From Triticum aestivum (lineage: Eukaryota > Streptophyta > Magnoliopsida > Poales > Poaceae): a stretch of DNA of 64,000 nucleotides. Positions within the stretch are counted from its first letter, which is position 1, and each line of letters begins with the position of its first letter. The stretch lies in assembly GCF_018294505.1 (NCBI RefSeq), contig NC_057813.1:316637077-316701076 (forward strand), in the 5' to 3' direction. Shown here piece by piece: positions 22,464 to 34,253 of the stretch. A program made the translations under genes and the position numbers. The notes below the pieces were generated by a model. That model was given only the letters and a program-made list of their open reading frames with translations, searched no databases and was not told where the DNA came from.

Positions 22464-24343
22464 ATGATGGATAGACCAAGTTATTCTACCAACCCACTCT
22501 TCATCGAGCAAGACGACGACATGACATCCTACATCACCAAGAGCCACCTCTTCTGTGCACAACGAGCTTTGCATCAAGTACAACAAGCAATGAGCGACTA
22601 CATCGACAAACTCGCCACCTACTTGCGACCCTCCGAGCAATGTACAAGAGACTACTTCGACAACAAGCTCGATGAACACAAACAAGAGAACAATGCAAGA
22701 ATGGATGAGATTCGTGCCTTGTTGGTCAACCGCTCTTCCACAACTTCGTCCTATTCAAGACGGAGCCGCTCGAGTCGACACTCTGATGACACCATCTCTG
22801 GCTCTAGTACACCAATATTGAACACTCTACGTTGAGCCGCCCGCCAAGACCGTCAAGCTAACTGTAATCCTGTTCACAGCACCGATTCTCAAGAGCAACT
22901 TCTAGCGCAAGAACATCGACAATGTGAAAATCAAGCTACCTTTGCGCAAGCACAAGAAAGGCAATGCCAACGCCAACAAGAAGAGGAAGAGAAAGCGCGA
23001 CAACACCAAGACGCATAAGATGCCGAGGCACAACGTCAAGAACAACAATGACGTGAAGCTCAAGCACTTGAGGTGCAACGTGCCCTCCGAGAATCAAGTC
23101 GAGCCGTAGCCACCCGCAACCGGCATACTCGTGAGCAACAAGAAGCGATTTGCAAAGAAATTGAAGAGAGGAACTATCAAACAAGAGTACATCGACAAGT
23201 CTCACAAGCTTGACAAGAACCTCAAGTTCATCAAGAGCAACATGAAGTTGACAATCCTCCACGCCAAGAGCAACATGACATTGACAACCCTCCACATCAA
23301 GGGCTTCATCATCACCCTCGACCCCAACACAATGAAGAGCAACACTACAGCAAGCTCAAGTTCACTATGCCCAAGTTCACCGGAAGTAACAATCCTGAAG
23401 AATACCTATCATGGGCATTGAAGGTCGACAAGATCTTCTGCTTGCACAACTATGAGGAAGAGAAGAAGATCGCCATGGCATCCCTTGAATTCCAAGATTA
23501 TGTACTCATTTGGTGGGAAGAAGTCCTTGAACACTGAGAGGCAAGAGGCGAGACACCCATCACAACGTGGGATCAAATGAAGGATGCCATGCGAGCACGC
23601 TTTGTCCCAACATACTACAACCGCGACCTCTTCGAGAAACTCCAACTCCTCAAGCAAGGAACAAAGAGCGTTGAAGAATACTATAAGGAAATGGAGATTG
23701 CCATGATACGAGCCAATGTCATGGAAGATGATGAGAAAACTATGGCTCGTTTCTTGAATGGACTCAAACATCCTATCAAGAAGACTGCCGACTTCCAACC
23801 CTACTCCAACCTCATCGAGCTAGTGCATCAAGCTACCAAGGCGGAATGTCAAGTGCAAGATGACTTCAAGTACGCCAAGTACTCTTCCAAGAGCTACGGC
23901 TTCTCCAACAACCAAGTTTCAACGACTCTAATGACTCCTACCTCGACAAAAGCTTCACCAAGTAACGGCGACAAGTCAAATTACAAGTTTCGTCCACGTC
24001 AAGTCGTCCACCTACGACAAGCAACTCCAAGATGAGAGCGTCATCGTCATCTACTCCAAACGATGAGACCATCAAGTCAAGTTCCATCAAATGCTTCACA
24101 TGTGGCGGCCGAGGCCACAAGTCCTTCGAGTGCACCAACAATCGCACCATGATCCTCAACAACGATGGAACCTATGACTCCATGAGTGAAGAGGAAATGG
24201 AAGCCATTGAGCAAGTGGCCATGCACCGACGTGTGAACGAAGATGAAGATGATCAAGTCTTTTGCGACGAAGATTTGAGTCCCGCTCTTGTTGTCTTCAA
24301 GGTTTTGACCCTTCAACATCAACAAGACGAGGACCAAAGATGA
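22464..24343 (+). pseudogene. E3 gag
   Basis: The gag start is ATGATGG at 22464 (MMDRPSYSTNPLFIEQDD). The frame closes at 22835 and is scrambled to about 23366. The capsid-like region runs 23367-24035 (PKFTGSNNPEEYLSWALKVDKIF, then FVPTYYNRDLFEKLQLLK) with a TGA at 23535-23537. A frameshift near 23985 leads to the zinc knuckle CFTCGGRGHKSFEC at 24092-24133, which is intact, unlike that of E2. The acidic tail to 24343 leads directly to the protease through a TGA at 24344. Confidence 0.8.
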
Positions 24344-24932
24344 CATATCTTCCACACCAAGGCCGGCGTCAATGGAAGGTCCATGAAGGTCATAATCGAT
24401 GGAGAGAGTTGCCATAACTTGGCAAGTGAAGAGCTATGCTCCAAGCTTCAATTGGTCAAGATGAAGCACCCACACCCCTACAAGGTCCACGGCTAAGTGA
24501 TTATGGCACTATTCAAGTCGAGCATAGGGTGCAAGTTTCTTTCAAGATCGAAGCATCCGAATACACTTTGGAGTGTGATGTTGTTCCGATGCTCGTTTGC
24601 CACCTCCTTCTTGGACATCCATGGAAATTTGACCGAGGCATCATCCACAATGGACGAACCAATCACTACAACTTCAAGATGAAAGGAAAGGAGTACGTGC
24701 TATGATCAATGTCTCCAAGTCAGGTGATCACCGACAAGCAAGCCACCCATCATGGAGAGAATAGTGAGAGAGTGACCCACCAAAGAAAGTGAGCACCACA
24801 AGCCAAAATCAAGTGCCTCCACGATGAGCGAAAAGAAAAACTTAGTACTATTTGCCACCAAAAGTGAGATAAGAAAAGTGTCTAGAACCCATCAAGTGTT
24901 ACGCATTATGTCCTTTTGTGAAAGGATGAGCC
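24344..24932 (+). pseudogene. E3 protease and start of linker
   Basis: After the TGA at 24344-24346 the frame continues with NGRSMKVIIDGESCHNLASEEL, the retropepsin active-site region (Asp kept, D-G-E instead of the usual D-S/T-G). The C-terminal half (ECDVVPMLVCHLLLGHPWK) follows in another frame at 24436-24705. The linker ends at gatgagcc (24932), where the BARE element begins. The matching continuation starts at 52393. Confidence 0.75.
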
Positions 24933-26471
24933 TATTGGGGAACGTTGCAGAAAATAAAAATTTTCCTACGGTTTCACCAAGATCCATCTATGAGTTCATC
25001 TAAGCAACGAGTCATGGGAGAGAGATTGCATCTACATACCACTTGTAGATCGCGTGCGGAAGCGTTTAAGAGAACGGTGATGATGGAGTCGTACTCGCCG
25101 TGATTCAAATCACCGATGACCAAGTGCTGAACGGACAGCACCTCCGCGTTCAACACACGTACGGAGCGGATGACGTCTCCTCCTTCTTGATCCAGCAAGG
25201 GGGAAGGAGAGGTTGAGGAAGAAGGCCCCAGCAGCAGCACGATGGCGTGATGATGGTGGAGAGGCAGTACTCCGACAGGGCTTCGCCAAGCACTCAACGG
25301 AGGAGGAGAGGTGTTGGGGAGGGGAGGGGCTGCGCCTTGGATCAGGTGTTCATCCCTCCCCTTGCCCCTCTATTTATAGGGGAAGGGGGAAGGGGGCCGT
25401 CCCCCTCTAGATGTGATCTAGAGGGGGGGGGGCGGCGGCCAGGGAGGGGGGCTTGCCCCCCAAGCAAGGGGGGCGCCCCCACTAGGGTTCCCCATATATA
25501 AATCTTCACCTCTGGACCATTCCGGAACTCCTCGTGACGTCCGGGATCTCATCCGGGACTCCGAACAACATTCGGTAATCACATACAAGTCTTCCTAATA
25601 ACCCTAGTGTCACGGAACCTTAAGTGTGTAGACCCTACGGGTTCGGGAGACACGCAGACATGACCGAGACGGCTCTCCGGTCAATAACCAACAGCGGGAT
25701 CTGGATACCCATGTTGGCTCCCACATGCTCCTCGATGATGTCATCGGATGAACCACGATGTCAAGGATTCAATCAACCCCGTATACAATTCCCTTCGTCA
25801 ATCGGTACGTTACATGCCCGAGACTCGATCGTCGGTATCCCAATACCTCGTTCAGTCTCGTTACCGGCAAGTCACTTTACTCATACCGTAATGCATGATC
25901 CCGTGACCAAACACTTGGTCACTTTGAGCTCATTATGATGATGCATTACCGAGTGGGCCCAAAGATACCTCTCCGTCATACGGAGTGACAAATCCCAGTC
26001 TCGATCCGTGTCAACCCAACAGACACTTTCGGAGATACCTGTAGTGCACCTTTATAGTCACCCAGTTACGTTGTGACGTTTGGTACACCCAAAGTACTCC
26101 TACGGTATCCGGGAGTTACACGATCTCATGGTCTAAGGAAGAGATACTTGACATTGGAAAAGCTCTAGCAAAACGAACTACACGATCTTGTGCTATGCTT
26201 AGGATTGGGTCTTGTCCATCACATCATTCTCCTAATGATGTGATCCCGTTGTCAATGACATCTAATGTCCATAGTCAGGAAACCATGACTATCTGTTGAC
26301 CAACGAGCTAGTCAACTAGAGGCTTACTAGGGATGTATTTGGTCTAAGTATTCACACGTGTATTACGATTTCCGGATAATACAATTATAGCATGAATAAA
26401 AGACAATTATCATGAACAAGGAAATATAATAATAATCCTTTTATTATTGCCTCTAGGGCATATTTCCAACA
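24933..26471 (-). repeat. BARE-type 3' LTR
   Basis: 1,539 bp; on the minus strand it starts TGTTGGAAATATGCCC at 26471 and ends at 24933 with CAACGTTCCCCAATA (canonical CAACA). It is nearly identical to 31783-32879 over the shared part. A TATAAATA box is at 25371-25378 (minus). G-rich runs (25426-25433) flank the promoter region. Confidence 0.92.
25371..25378 (-). promoter_or_regulatory. TATA box, BARE-type 3' LTR
   Basis: TATAAATA on the minus strand within CCCTATAAATAGAGG. The counterpart in the other LTR is at 32221-32228. Confidence 0.6.
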
Positions 26472-26484
26472 GTCTCCCACTTGC
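26472..26484 (-). other. BARE polypurine tract
   Basis: AAGTGGGAGAC on the minus strand directly precedes the 3' LTR start. Confidence 0.75.
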
Positions 26485-26503
26485 ACTAGAGTCAATAATC
26501 TAG

Positions 26504-28285
26504 TTACATTGTGATGAATCGAACACCCATAGAGTTCTGGTGTTGATCATGTTTTGCTCGCGAGAGAGGTTTAGTCAACGGATCTGCGACATTCAGATCC
26601 GTATGTACTTTGCAAATATCTATGTCTCCATCTTGAACATTTTCACGGATGGAGTTGAAACGACGCTTGATGTGCCTGGTCTTCTTGTGAAACCTGGGCT
26701 CCTTGGCAAGGGCAATAGTTCCAGTGTTGTCACAGAAGAGTTTGATCGGCCCCGGCGCATTTGGTATGACTCCTAGGTCGGTGATGAACTCCTTCACCCA
26801 AATAGCTTCATGTGCTGCCTCCGAGGCTGCCATGTACTCCGCTTCACATGTAGATCCCGCCACGACGCTCTGCTTGCAGCTGCACCAGCTTACTGCTCCA
26901 CCATTCAACATATACACGTATCCGGTTTGTGACTTAGAGTCATCCAGATCTGTGTCGAAGCTAGCGTCGACGTAACCCTTTACGGCGAGCTCTTCGTCAC
27001 CTCCATAAACGAGAAACATGTCCTTTGTCCTTTTCAGGTACTTCAAGATATTCTTGACCGCTGTCCAGTGTTCCTTGCCGGGATTACTTTGGTATCTTCC
27101 TACCAAACTTATGGCAAGGTTTACATCAGGTCTGGTACACAGCATGGCATACATAATAGATCCTATGGCTGAAGCATAGGGGATGACACTCATCTCTTCT
27201 TTATCTTTTGCCGTGGTCGGGCATTGAGCCGAGCTCAATCTCACACCTTGCAATACAGGCAAGAACCCTTTCTTGGACTGATCCATTTTGAACTTCTTCA
27301 AAATCTTATCAAGGTATGTGCTTTGTGAAAGACCTATGAGGCGTCTCGATCTATCCCTATAGATCTTCATGCCTAATATGTAAGCAGCTTCTCCAAGGTC
27401 CTTCATTGAAAAACACTTATTCAAGTAGGCCTTAATGCTGTCCAAAAGTTCTATATCATTTCCCATCAAAAGTATGTCATCTACATATAATATGAGAAAT
27501 GCTACAGAGCTCCCACTCACTTTCTTGTAAACGCAGGCTTCTCCATAAGTCTGCATAAACCCAAACGCTTTGATCATCTCATCAAAACGAATGTTCCAAC
27601 TCCGAGATGCTTGCACCAGCCCATAAATGGATCGCTAGAGCTTGCATACTTTGTTAGCATTCTTAGGATCGACAAAACCCTCCGGCTGCATCATATACAG
27701 TTCTTCCTTAAGATGCCCGTTAAGGAATGCCGTTTTGACGTCCATCTGCCATATCCTCATAATCATAGTATGCGGCAATTGCTAACATGATTCAGACGGA
27801 CTTTAGCTTCGCTACGGGAGATAAAGTCTCATTGTAGTCAACCCCTTGAACTTGTCGATAAGCCTTAGCGACAAGTCGAGCTTTATAAATGGTAATCTTA
27901 CCATCCGTGTCTGTCTTCTTCTTAAAGATCCATTTGTTTTCTATCGCTCGCCAATCATCGGGCAAGTCTGTCAAAGTCCATACATTGTTTTCATACATGG
28001 ATTCTATCTCGGATTGCATGGCTTCAAGCCATTTGTTGGAATCTGGGCCCGCCATCACTTCTTCATAGTTCGAAGGTTCACCATTGTCTAACAACATGAT
28101 TTCCAGGACAGGGTTGCCATACCACTCTGGTGTGGAACGTGTCCTTGTGGACCTACGAGGTTCAGTAGCAACTTGATCCGAAGTACCTTGATCATAATCA
28201 TTAATTTCCTCTCCAGTTGGTGTAGGCACCACAGGAACATTTTCCTGAGCTGCACTACTTTCCGGTTCAAGAGGTAGTACTTCAT
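26504..28285 (-). pseudogene. BARE reverse transcriptase and RNase H
   Basis: The RT start lies at 28232-27792 (NKWLEAMQSEIESMYENN and WIFKKKTDTDGKI). The middle (27791-27617) is broken, including a TAG near 27637. The 370-codon stretch 27616-26504 has the catalytic YVDDILLMG, then RNase H with YVDASF, CEAEYMA and CDNTG, and the DICKVHTDLNVADPLTKPL end typical of Copia. At least two frameshifts separate it from the integrase frame. The product would copy element RNA into cDNA. Confidence 0.88.
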
Positions 28286-28291
28286 CGAGTT

Positions 28292-30480
28292 CTACTTTCC
28301 TCCCACTTCTTTCGAGAGAAACTCTTTTTCCAGAAAGGATCCGTTCTTGGCAACAAAGGTCTTGCCCTCGGATCTTAAGTAGAAGGTATACCCAATGGCT
28401 TCCTTAGGGTATCCTATGAAGACGCATTTTTCCGACTTGGGTTCGAGCTTTTCAGGTTGTAATTTCTTGACATAAGCATCGCATCCCCAAACTTTTAGAA
28501 ACGACAGCTTATGTTTCTTTCCAAACCATAATTCATACGGTGTCGTCTCAACAGATTTAGACGGTGCCCTATTTAAAGTGAATGTAGCTGTCTCTAGAGC
28601 GTATCCCCAAAATGATAGCGGTAAATCGGTAATAGACATCATAGACCGCACCATATCCAATAGAGTGCGATTACGACGTTCAGACACACCATTACGCTGA
28701 GGTGTTCCAGGCTGCGTGAGTTGTGAAACGATTCCACATTTCCTTAAGTGTGTACCAAATTCGTGACTTAAGTATTCTCCTCCACGATCTGATCGTAGGA
28801 ACTTTATCTTTCGGTCACGTTGATTCTCTACCTCATTCTGAAATTCCTTGAACTTTTCAAAGGTCTCAGACTTGTGTTTCATCAAGTAGACATACCCATA
28901 TCTACTCAAGTCATCAGTGAGAGTGAGAACATAACGATATCCTCCGCGAGCCTCAACGCTCATTGGACCGCACACATCGGTATGTATGATTTCCAATAAT
29001 TTGGTTGCTCGCTCCATTGTTCCGGAGAACGGAGTCTTAGTCATTTTGCCCATGAGGCATGGTTCGCATGTGTCAAATGATTCATAATCGAGAGACTCTA
29101 AAAGTCCATCAGCATGGAGCTTCTTCATGCGCTTGACACCAATGTGACCAAGGCGGCACTGCCACAAGTATGTGGGACTATCGTTATCAACTTTACATCT
29201 TTTGGTATTCACGCCATGAATATGTGTAACATTACATTCGAGATTCATTAAGAATAAACCATTGACCATCGGGGCATGACCATAAAACATATCTCTCATA
29301 TAAATAGAACAATCATTATTCTCGGATTTAAATGAGTAGACATCTCGTATTAAACGAGATCCAGATACAATGTTCATGCTCAAACTTGGCACTAAATAAC
29401 AATTATTGAGGTTCATAACTAATCCCGTGGGTAAATGTAGAGGTAGCGTGCCGACGGCGATCACATCGACCTTGGAACCATTCCCGACGCGCATCGTCAC
29501 CTCGTCCTTCGCCAGTCTCCGCTTATTCCGCAGCTCCTGCTGTGAGTTACAAATATGAGCAACGGCACCGGTATCAAATACCCAGGATTTACTACGAGTA
29601 CTGGTAAGGTACACATAAATTACATGTATATCAAATATACCTTTAGTGTTGCCGGCCTTCTTGTCCGCTAAGTATTTGGGGCAGTTCCGCTTCCAGTGAC
29701 GCTTCCCCTTGCAATAAAAGCACTCAGTCTCAGGCTTGGGTCCATTCTTTGACTTCTTCCCAGCAACTGGCTTACCGGGCGCGGCAACATCTTTGCCGTC
29801 CTTCTTGAAGTTCTTCTTACCCTTGCCCTTCTTGAACTTAGTGGTCTTATTGACCATCAACACTTGATGTTCTTTCTTGATTTCAACCTCTGCTGACTTC
29901 AGCATTGAGAATACTTCAAGAATGGTCTTTACCATCCCTTGCATATTGTAGTTCAACACAAAGCTCTTGTAGCTTGGTGGGAGCGACTGAAGGATTCTGT
30001 CAATGACCGCCTCGTCCGGGAGGTTGATCTCCAGCTGGGACGGACGGTTGTGCAACCCAGACATTTTGAGTATGTGCTCACTGACAGAACTGTTTTCCTC
30101 CATCTTACAACTATAGAACTTGTCGGAGACTTCATATCTCTCGACCCGAGCATGAGCTTGGAAAACCATTTTCAGCTCCTCGAACATCTCATATGCTCCG
30201 TGTTTCTCAAAACGCTTTTGGAGCCCCGGTTCTAAGCTATAAAGCATGCCGCACTGAACGAGGGAGTAATCATCACACGTGACTGCCAAATGTTCATAAC
30301 ATCTTGGTTCTTTGGGATGGGTGCTTCACCTAGCGGTTCATCTAGGACATATGCTTTCTTGGCTGCTATGAGGATGATCCTCAGGTTCCGGACCCAGTCC
30401 GAATAGTTGCTGCCATCATCTTTCAGCTTGGTTTTCTCTAGGAACGCGTTGAAGTTCATGTTGACATGAGCGTTGGCCAT
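28292..30480 (-). pseudogene. BARE gag, protease and integrase
   Basis: Gag starts at 30480 (MANAHVNMNFNAFLEK), shifts frame near 30290, then continues open for 665 codons to 28292. In that stretch: gag core at residues 1-150; basic linker; CCHC knuckle CFYCKGKRHWKRNC at about 190-203; protease motif WVFDTGAVAH at about 235-245 (Ala after DTG where Ser is usual); integrase HHCC region (RLGHIGVKR, then CEPCLMGK); and D,D,E catalytic residues in HTDVCGP, RSDRGGEY and NGVSERRNR. A one-base shift at about 28290 ends the frame just before RT. This is the longest open protein in the window. Confidence 0.9.
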
Positions 30481-31768
30481 TTGATCTACAAGACATATTT
30501 TGCAAAAGTTTTAGACTAAGTTCATGATAATTAAGTTCATCTAATCAATTATTTAATGAACTCCCACTCAGATTTGACATCCCTCTAGTCATCTAAGTGT
30601 TACACGATCCGAGTCGACTAGGCCGTGTCCGATCATCACGTGAGACGGACTAGTCATCATCGGTGAACATCTCCATGTTGATTGTATCTTCCATACGACT
30701 CATGTTTGACCTTTCGGTCTCTTGTGTTCTGAGGCCATGTCTGTACATGCTAGGCTCGTCAAGTTAACCCTAAGTGTTCTACATGTGTAAATCTGTCTTA
30801 CACCCGTTGTATGTGAACGTAAGGATCTATCACACCCGATCATCATGTGGTGCTTCGAAACAACGAACTTTAGCAACGGTGCACAGTTAGGGGGAACACT
30901 TTCTTGAAATTATTATAAGGGATCATCTTATTTACTACCGTCTTTCTAAGTAAACAAGATGCATAAAACATAATAACCATCACATGCAATTATATAGTAG
31001 TGACATGATATGGCCAATATCATATAGCTCCTTCGATCTCCATCTTCGGGGCTCCATGATCATCTTAGTCACCGACATGACACCATGATCTCCATCATCA
31101 TGATCTCCATCATTGTGTCGTCATGAAGTTGTCACGCCAACGACTACTTCTACTTCTATGGCTAACGCGTTTAGCAATAAAGTAAAGTAATTTACATGGC
31201 GTTCTTCAATGACACGCAGGTCATACAAAAAATAAAGACAACTCCTATGGCTCCTGCCGGTTGTCATACTCATCGACATGCAAGTCGTGATTCCTATTAC
31301 AAGAACATGATCTCATACATCACAATATATCATTCATCATTCATCACAACTTCTGGCCATATCACATCACATGACAATTGCTGCAAAAACAAGTTAGACG
31401 TCCTCTAATTGTTGTTGCATCTTTTACGTGGCTGCAATTGGGTTCTAGCAAGAACGTTTTCTTACCTACGAATAACCACAACGTGATTTTGTCAACTTCT
31501 ATTTACCCTTCATAAGGACCCTTTTCGTCGAATCTGCTCCAACTAAAGTGGGAGAGACAGACACCCGCTAGCCACCTTATGCAACTAGTGCATGTCAGTC
31601 GGTGGAACCTGTCTCACGTAAGCGTACGTGTAAGGTCGGTCCGGGCTGCTTCATCCCACAATACCGCTGAAGCAAGAAAAGACTAGTAGCGGCAAGCAAG
31701 TTGACAAGATCTACGCCCACAACAAAATTGTGTTCTACTCGTGCAATAGAGAACTACGCATAGACCTA
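30481..31768 (-). other. BARE 5' leader
   Basis: About 1.3 kb between the primer-binding site and gag with no supported ORF. Long leaders are usual in BARE elements and hold packaging and translation signals. Confidence 0.6.
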
Positions 31769-31781
31769 GCTCATGATGCCA
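31769..31781 (-). other. BARE primer-binding site
   Basis: TGGCATCATGAGC on the minus strand, one base from the 5' LTR; a variant of the initiator-Met site. Confidence 0.75.
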
Positions 31782-31782
31782 G

Positions 31783-32879
31783 TGTTGGGGAACGTTGCAG
31801 AAAATAAATTTTTTCCTACGGTTTCACCAAGATACATCTATGAGTTCATCTAAGCAATGAGTCATGGGAGAGAGATTGCATCTACATACCACTTGTAGAT
31901 CGCGTGCGGAAGCGTTTAAGAGAACGGTGATGATGGAGTCGTACTCGCCGTGATTCAAATCACCGATGACCAAGTGCTGAACGGACAGCACCTCTGCGTT
32001 CAACACACGTACGGAGCGGATGACGTCTCCTCCTTCTTGATCCAGCAAGGGGGAAGGAGAGGTTGAGGAAGAAGGCTCCAGTAGCAGCACGACGGCGTGA
32101 TGATGGTGGAGAGGAAGTACTCCGACAGGGCTTCGCCAAGCACTCAACGGAGGAGGAGAGGTGTTGGGGAGGGGAGGGGCTGCGCCTTGGATCAGGTGTT
32201 CATCCCTCCCCTCCCCCCTCTATTTATAAGGGAAGGGGGAAGGGGGCCGTCCCCCTCTAGATGAGATCTAGAGGGGGGGCGGCGGCCAGGGAGGGGGGCT
32301 TGCCCCCCAAGCAAGGGGGGCACCCCCACTAGGGTTCCCCATATATAAATCTTCACCTCCAGACCATTCCGGAACTCCTCGTGACGTCCGGGATCTCATC
32401 CGGGACTCCGAACAACATTCGGTAATCACATACAAGTCTTCCTAATAACCCTAGAGTCACCGAACCTTAAGTGTCTAGACCCTACGGGTTCGGGAGACAC
32501 GCAGACATGACAGAGACGGCTCTCCGGTCAATAACCAACAGCGGGATCTGGATACCCATGTTGGCTCCCACATGCTCCTCGATGATGTCATCGGATGAAC
32601 CACGATGTCAAGGATTCAATCAACCCCGTATACAATTCCCTTCGTCAATCGGTACGTTACATGCCCGAGACTCGAACGTCTGTATCCCAATACCTCGTTC
32701 AGTCTCGTTACCGGCAAGTCACTTTACTCATACCGTAATGCATGATCCCGTGACCAAACACTTGGTCACTTTGAGCTCATTATGATGATGCATTACTGAG
32801 TGGGCCCAGAGATACCTCTCCGTCATACGGAGTGACAAATCCCAGTCTCGATCCGTGTCAACCCAACAGACACTTTCGG
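31783..32879 (-). repeat. BARE-type 5' LTR, truncated
   Basis: Matches 24933-26030 of the 3' LTR closely and then stops at 'cactttcgg'. The outer ~440 bp of the LTR are missing. The TATAAATA box at 32221-32228 (minus) is kept. Confidence 0.9.
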
Positions 32880-32936
32880 TCATGTCTGTGTATACAAATC
32901 TACAAATCCCAGTCTCGATCCGTGTCAACCCTACAA
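32880..32936. repeat. Filler DNA at the deleted BARE end
   Basis: Beyond the truncated LTR are 57 bases: a segment tcatgtctgtg that resembles the reverse complement of LTR sequence near 32497-32507, then a 30-bp exact copy (32902-32931) of LTR bases 32835-32864, then tacaa. Templated patches like this are typical of end-joining repair. The last five bases are the X target duplication. Confidence 0.75.
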
Positions 32937-33837
32937 TGATGAGGACATCAATACCACTGTTACACCCACAGCCCTTGCTGCAATACATACTGGACCAATT
33001 ACTAGAGCTCGCGCACAGCCATTAAATTACCAGGTACTTTTGTTTCTTGGTAATGATTCTAATGTTCGTGAGAACTTCCTAAATTGGATGCATTTGTTTT
33101 GCTTACAAATGAAGGGCCTATCTTGGAGAAGGATGAACATTGGAGCAAGAACAAGCATGGACATGATGGCATGCGCAAGGGGAACAAGAACGGAGTTTCA
33201 AGTGATGATTTCAGGACTATGAAGCCACCGTAATGAGTGCAAGAAGGCTTGGACGAAATATACGAGATGCCACTACACAAATTTCGTCCAGAGGCTATTA
33301 TAGGTGTTGTGTCACCTTATTATTGGGCCAGGCCCATGTAATTTCGGAATACATAAATATAGGCTATTTTTAGAGTTTGTATGTGTGGGGAAACAAGAGA
33401 TAGGGTTGGTTTCGTACCCCTCTTCCAAGGGTCACGAAATTCCCCCCTACTCCTCCATATATACAACCTTTAGGGCGTCGTTTAGACTTTGGGATTTGTT
33501 TAAACTAAAGTTAGCCATTGCAACTTCGTGTATTTCGTTTGTGTCCAACGACTAGACAAAGACCGCTCTCGGATCCCCACCTTTATCAATACTGTATCTA
33601 TATTCGCAATATTCAGATAGCATTATCATATTCTTGCTTGTTCTTCGATTGCATGCAGGAATAGACCTGTGTGGTCAGGCTGATCGTGCTTCCGACATCG
33701 TCAGTAACCTCAGGAGATTGGTTTAACAATTGCTAAGGCGCAACGTCGTGCACGTTTGTAGTCGGATCATCAAAGTCGACTCCATCAAATCGATAGTTGT
33801 CATCTCATCGAAAGATCGGGACACCCCTCCTCTATCA
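32937..33837 (+). repeat. X 5' LTR
   Basis: 901 bp. Bases 32937-33220 correspond to the coding tail seen intact in the 3' LTR, including TGPITRARA, but are disrupted here by small indels. A TATATA promoter-like box lies at 33466-33472. The LTR ends CCTCTATCA just before the primer-binding site. Confidence 0.85.
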
Positions 33838-33839
33838 AG

Positions 33840-33851
33840 TGGTATCAGATT
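33840..33851 (+). other. X primer-binding site
   Basis: TGGTATCAGATT lies two bases after the LTR end; ten of twelve bases match the initiator-Met site. Confidence 0.75.
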
Positions 33852-34253
33852 TCCAGGTTGGTCGGTGAGATTTACAGTTTTTTCGTAGTTTAGATCAAGT
33901 TTGTTCTTCATACCTACAGTCCAAGAAAAAGCCAAAAAAATTAGGGTTAGTTCATCATATACGAATCAATCTGAGCCTTTGCATAACCTTTTTAGGGTTT
34001 TGCATTGTTGAATTTGCGGTTGCATCATCGTGTCTAGTTGCTGGTCTTAGTGTCTAGTCCTTTAGAGTTTCGAGTTTTGTTCACAAGTTGTCACACCGCC
34101 GTCGCACCACCGTCGACACCACTGCCATATACCACCATCGTCATCACTGCTGCCATATACCACCATCGTCATCACCGCTGCCATATACCAACACCGATCT
34201 GGGTCCATATACCACCATTGACCCACTTCCATTTACCACCACCTATTCGAGTC
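33852..34253 (+). other. X leader, first part, with 28-bp tandem repeat
   Basis: Non-coding. Two nearly identical 28-bp units (34124-34151 and 34152-34179) of gccatataccaccatcgtcatcac type and a partial third precede the LARD insertion at 34254. Confidence 0.7.

Larger units (their letters stand above)
24933..32879 (-). mobile_element. BARE1/Angela-type Ty1/Copia retrotransposon, 5' LTR truncated
   Basis: In minus orientation: truncated 5' LTR (31783-32879), primer-binding site, leader, gag-protease-integrase, RT-RNase H, polypurine tract and full 3' LTR (24933-26471). The LTR start TGTTGGAAATATGCCCTAGAGG is characteristic of the BARE1/Angela/WIS group, and the order integrase before RT is the Copia order. 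The 3' LTR outer end reads TATTGGGG on the plus strand where the inner LTR has TGTTGGGG. The five bases before it are gagcc; no second copy survives because the other end is deleted. Confidence 0.92.
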
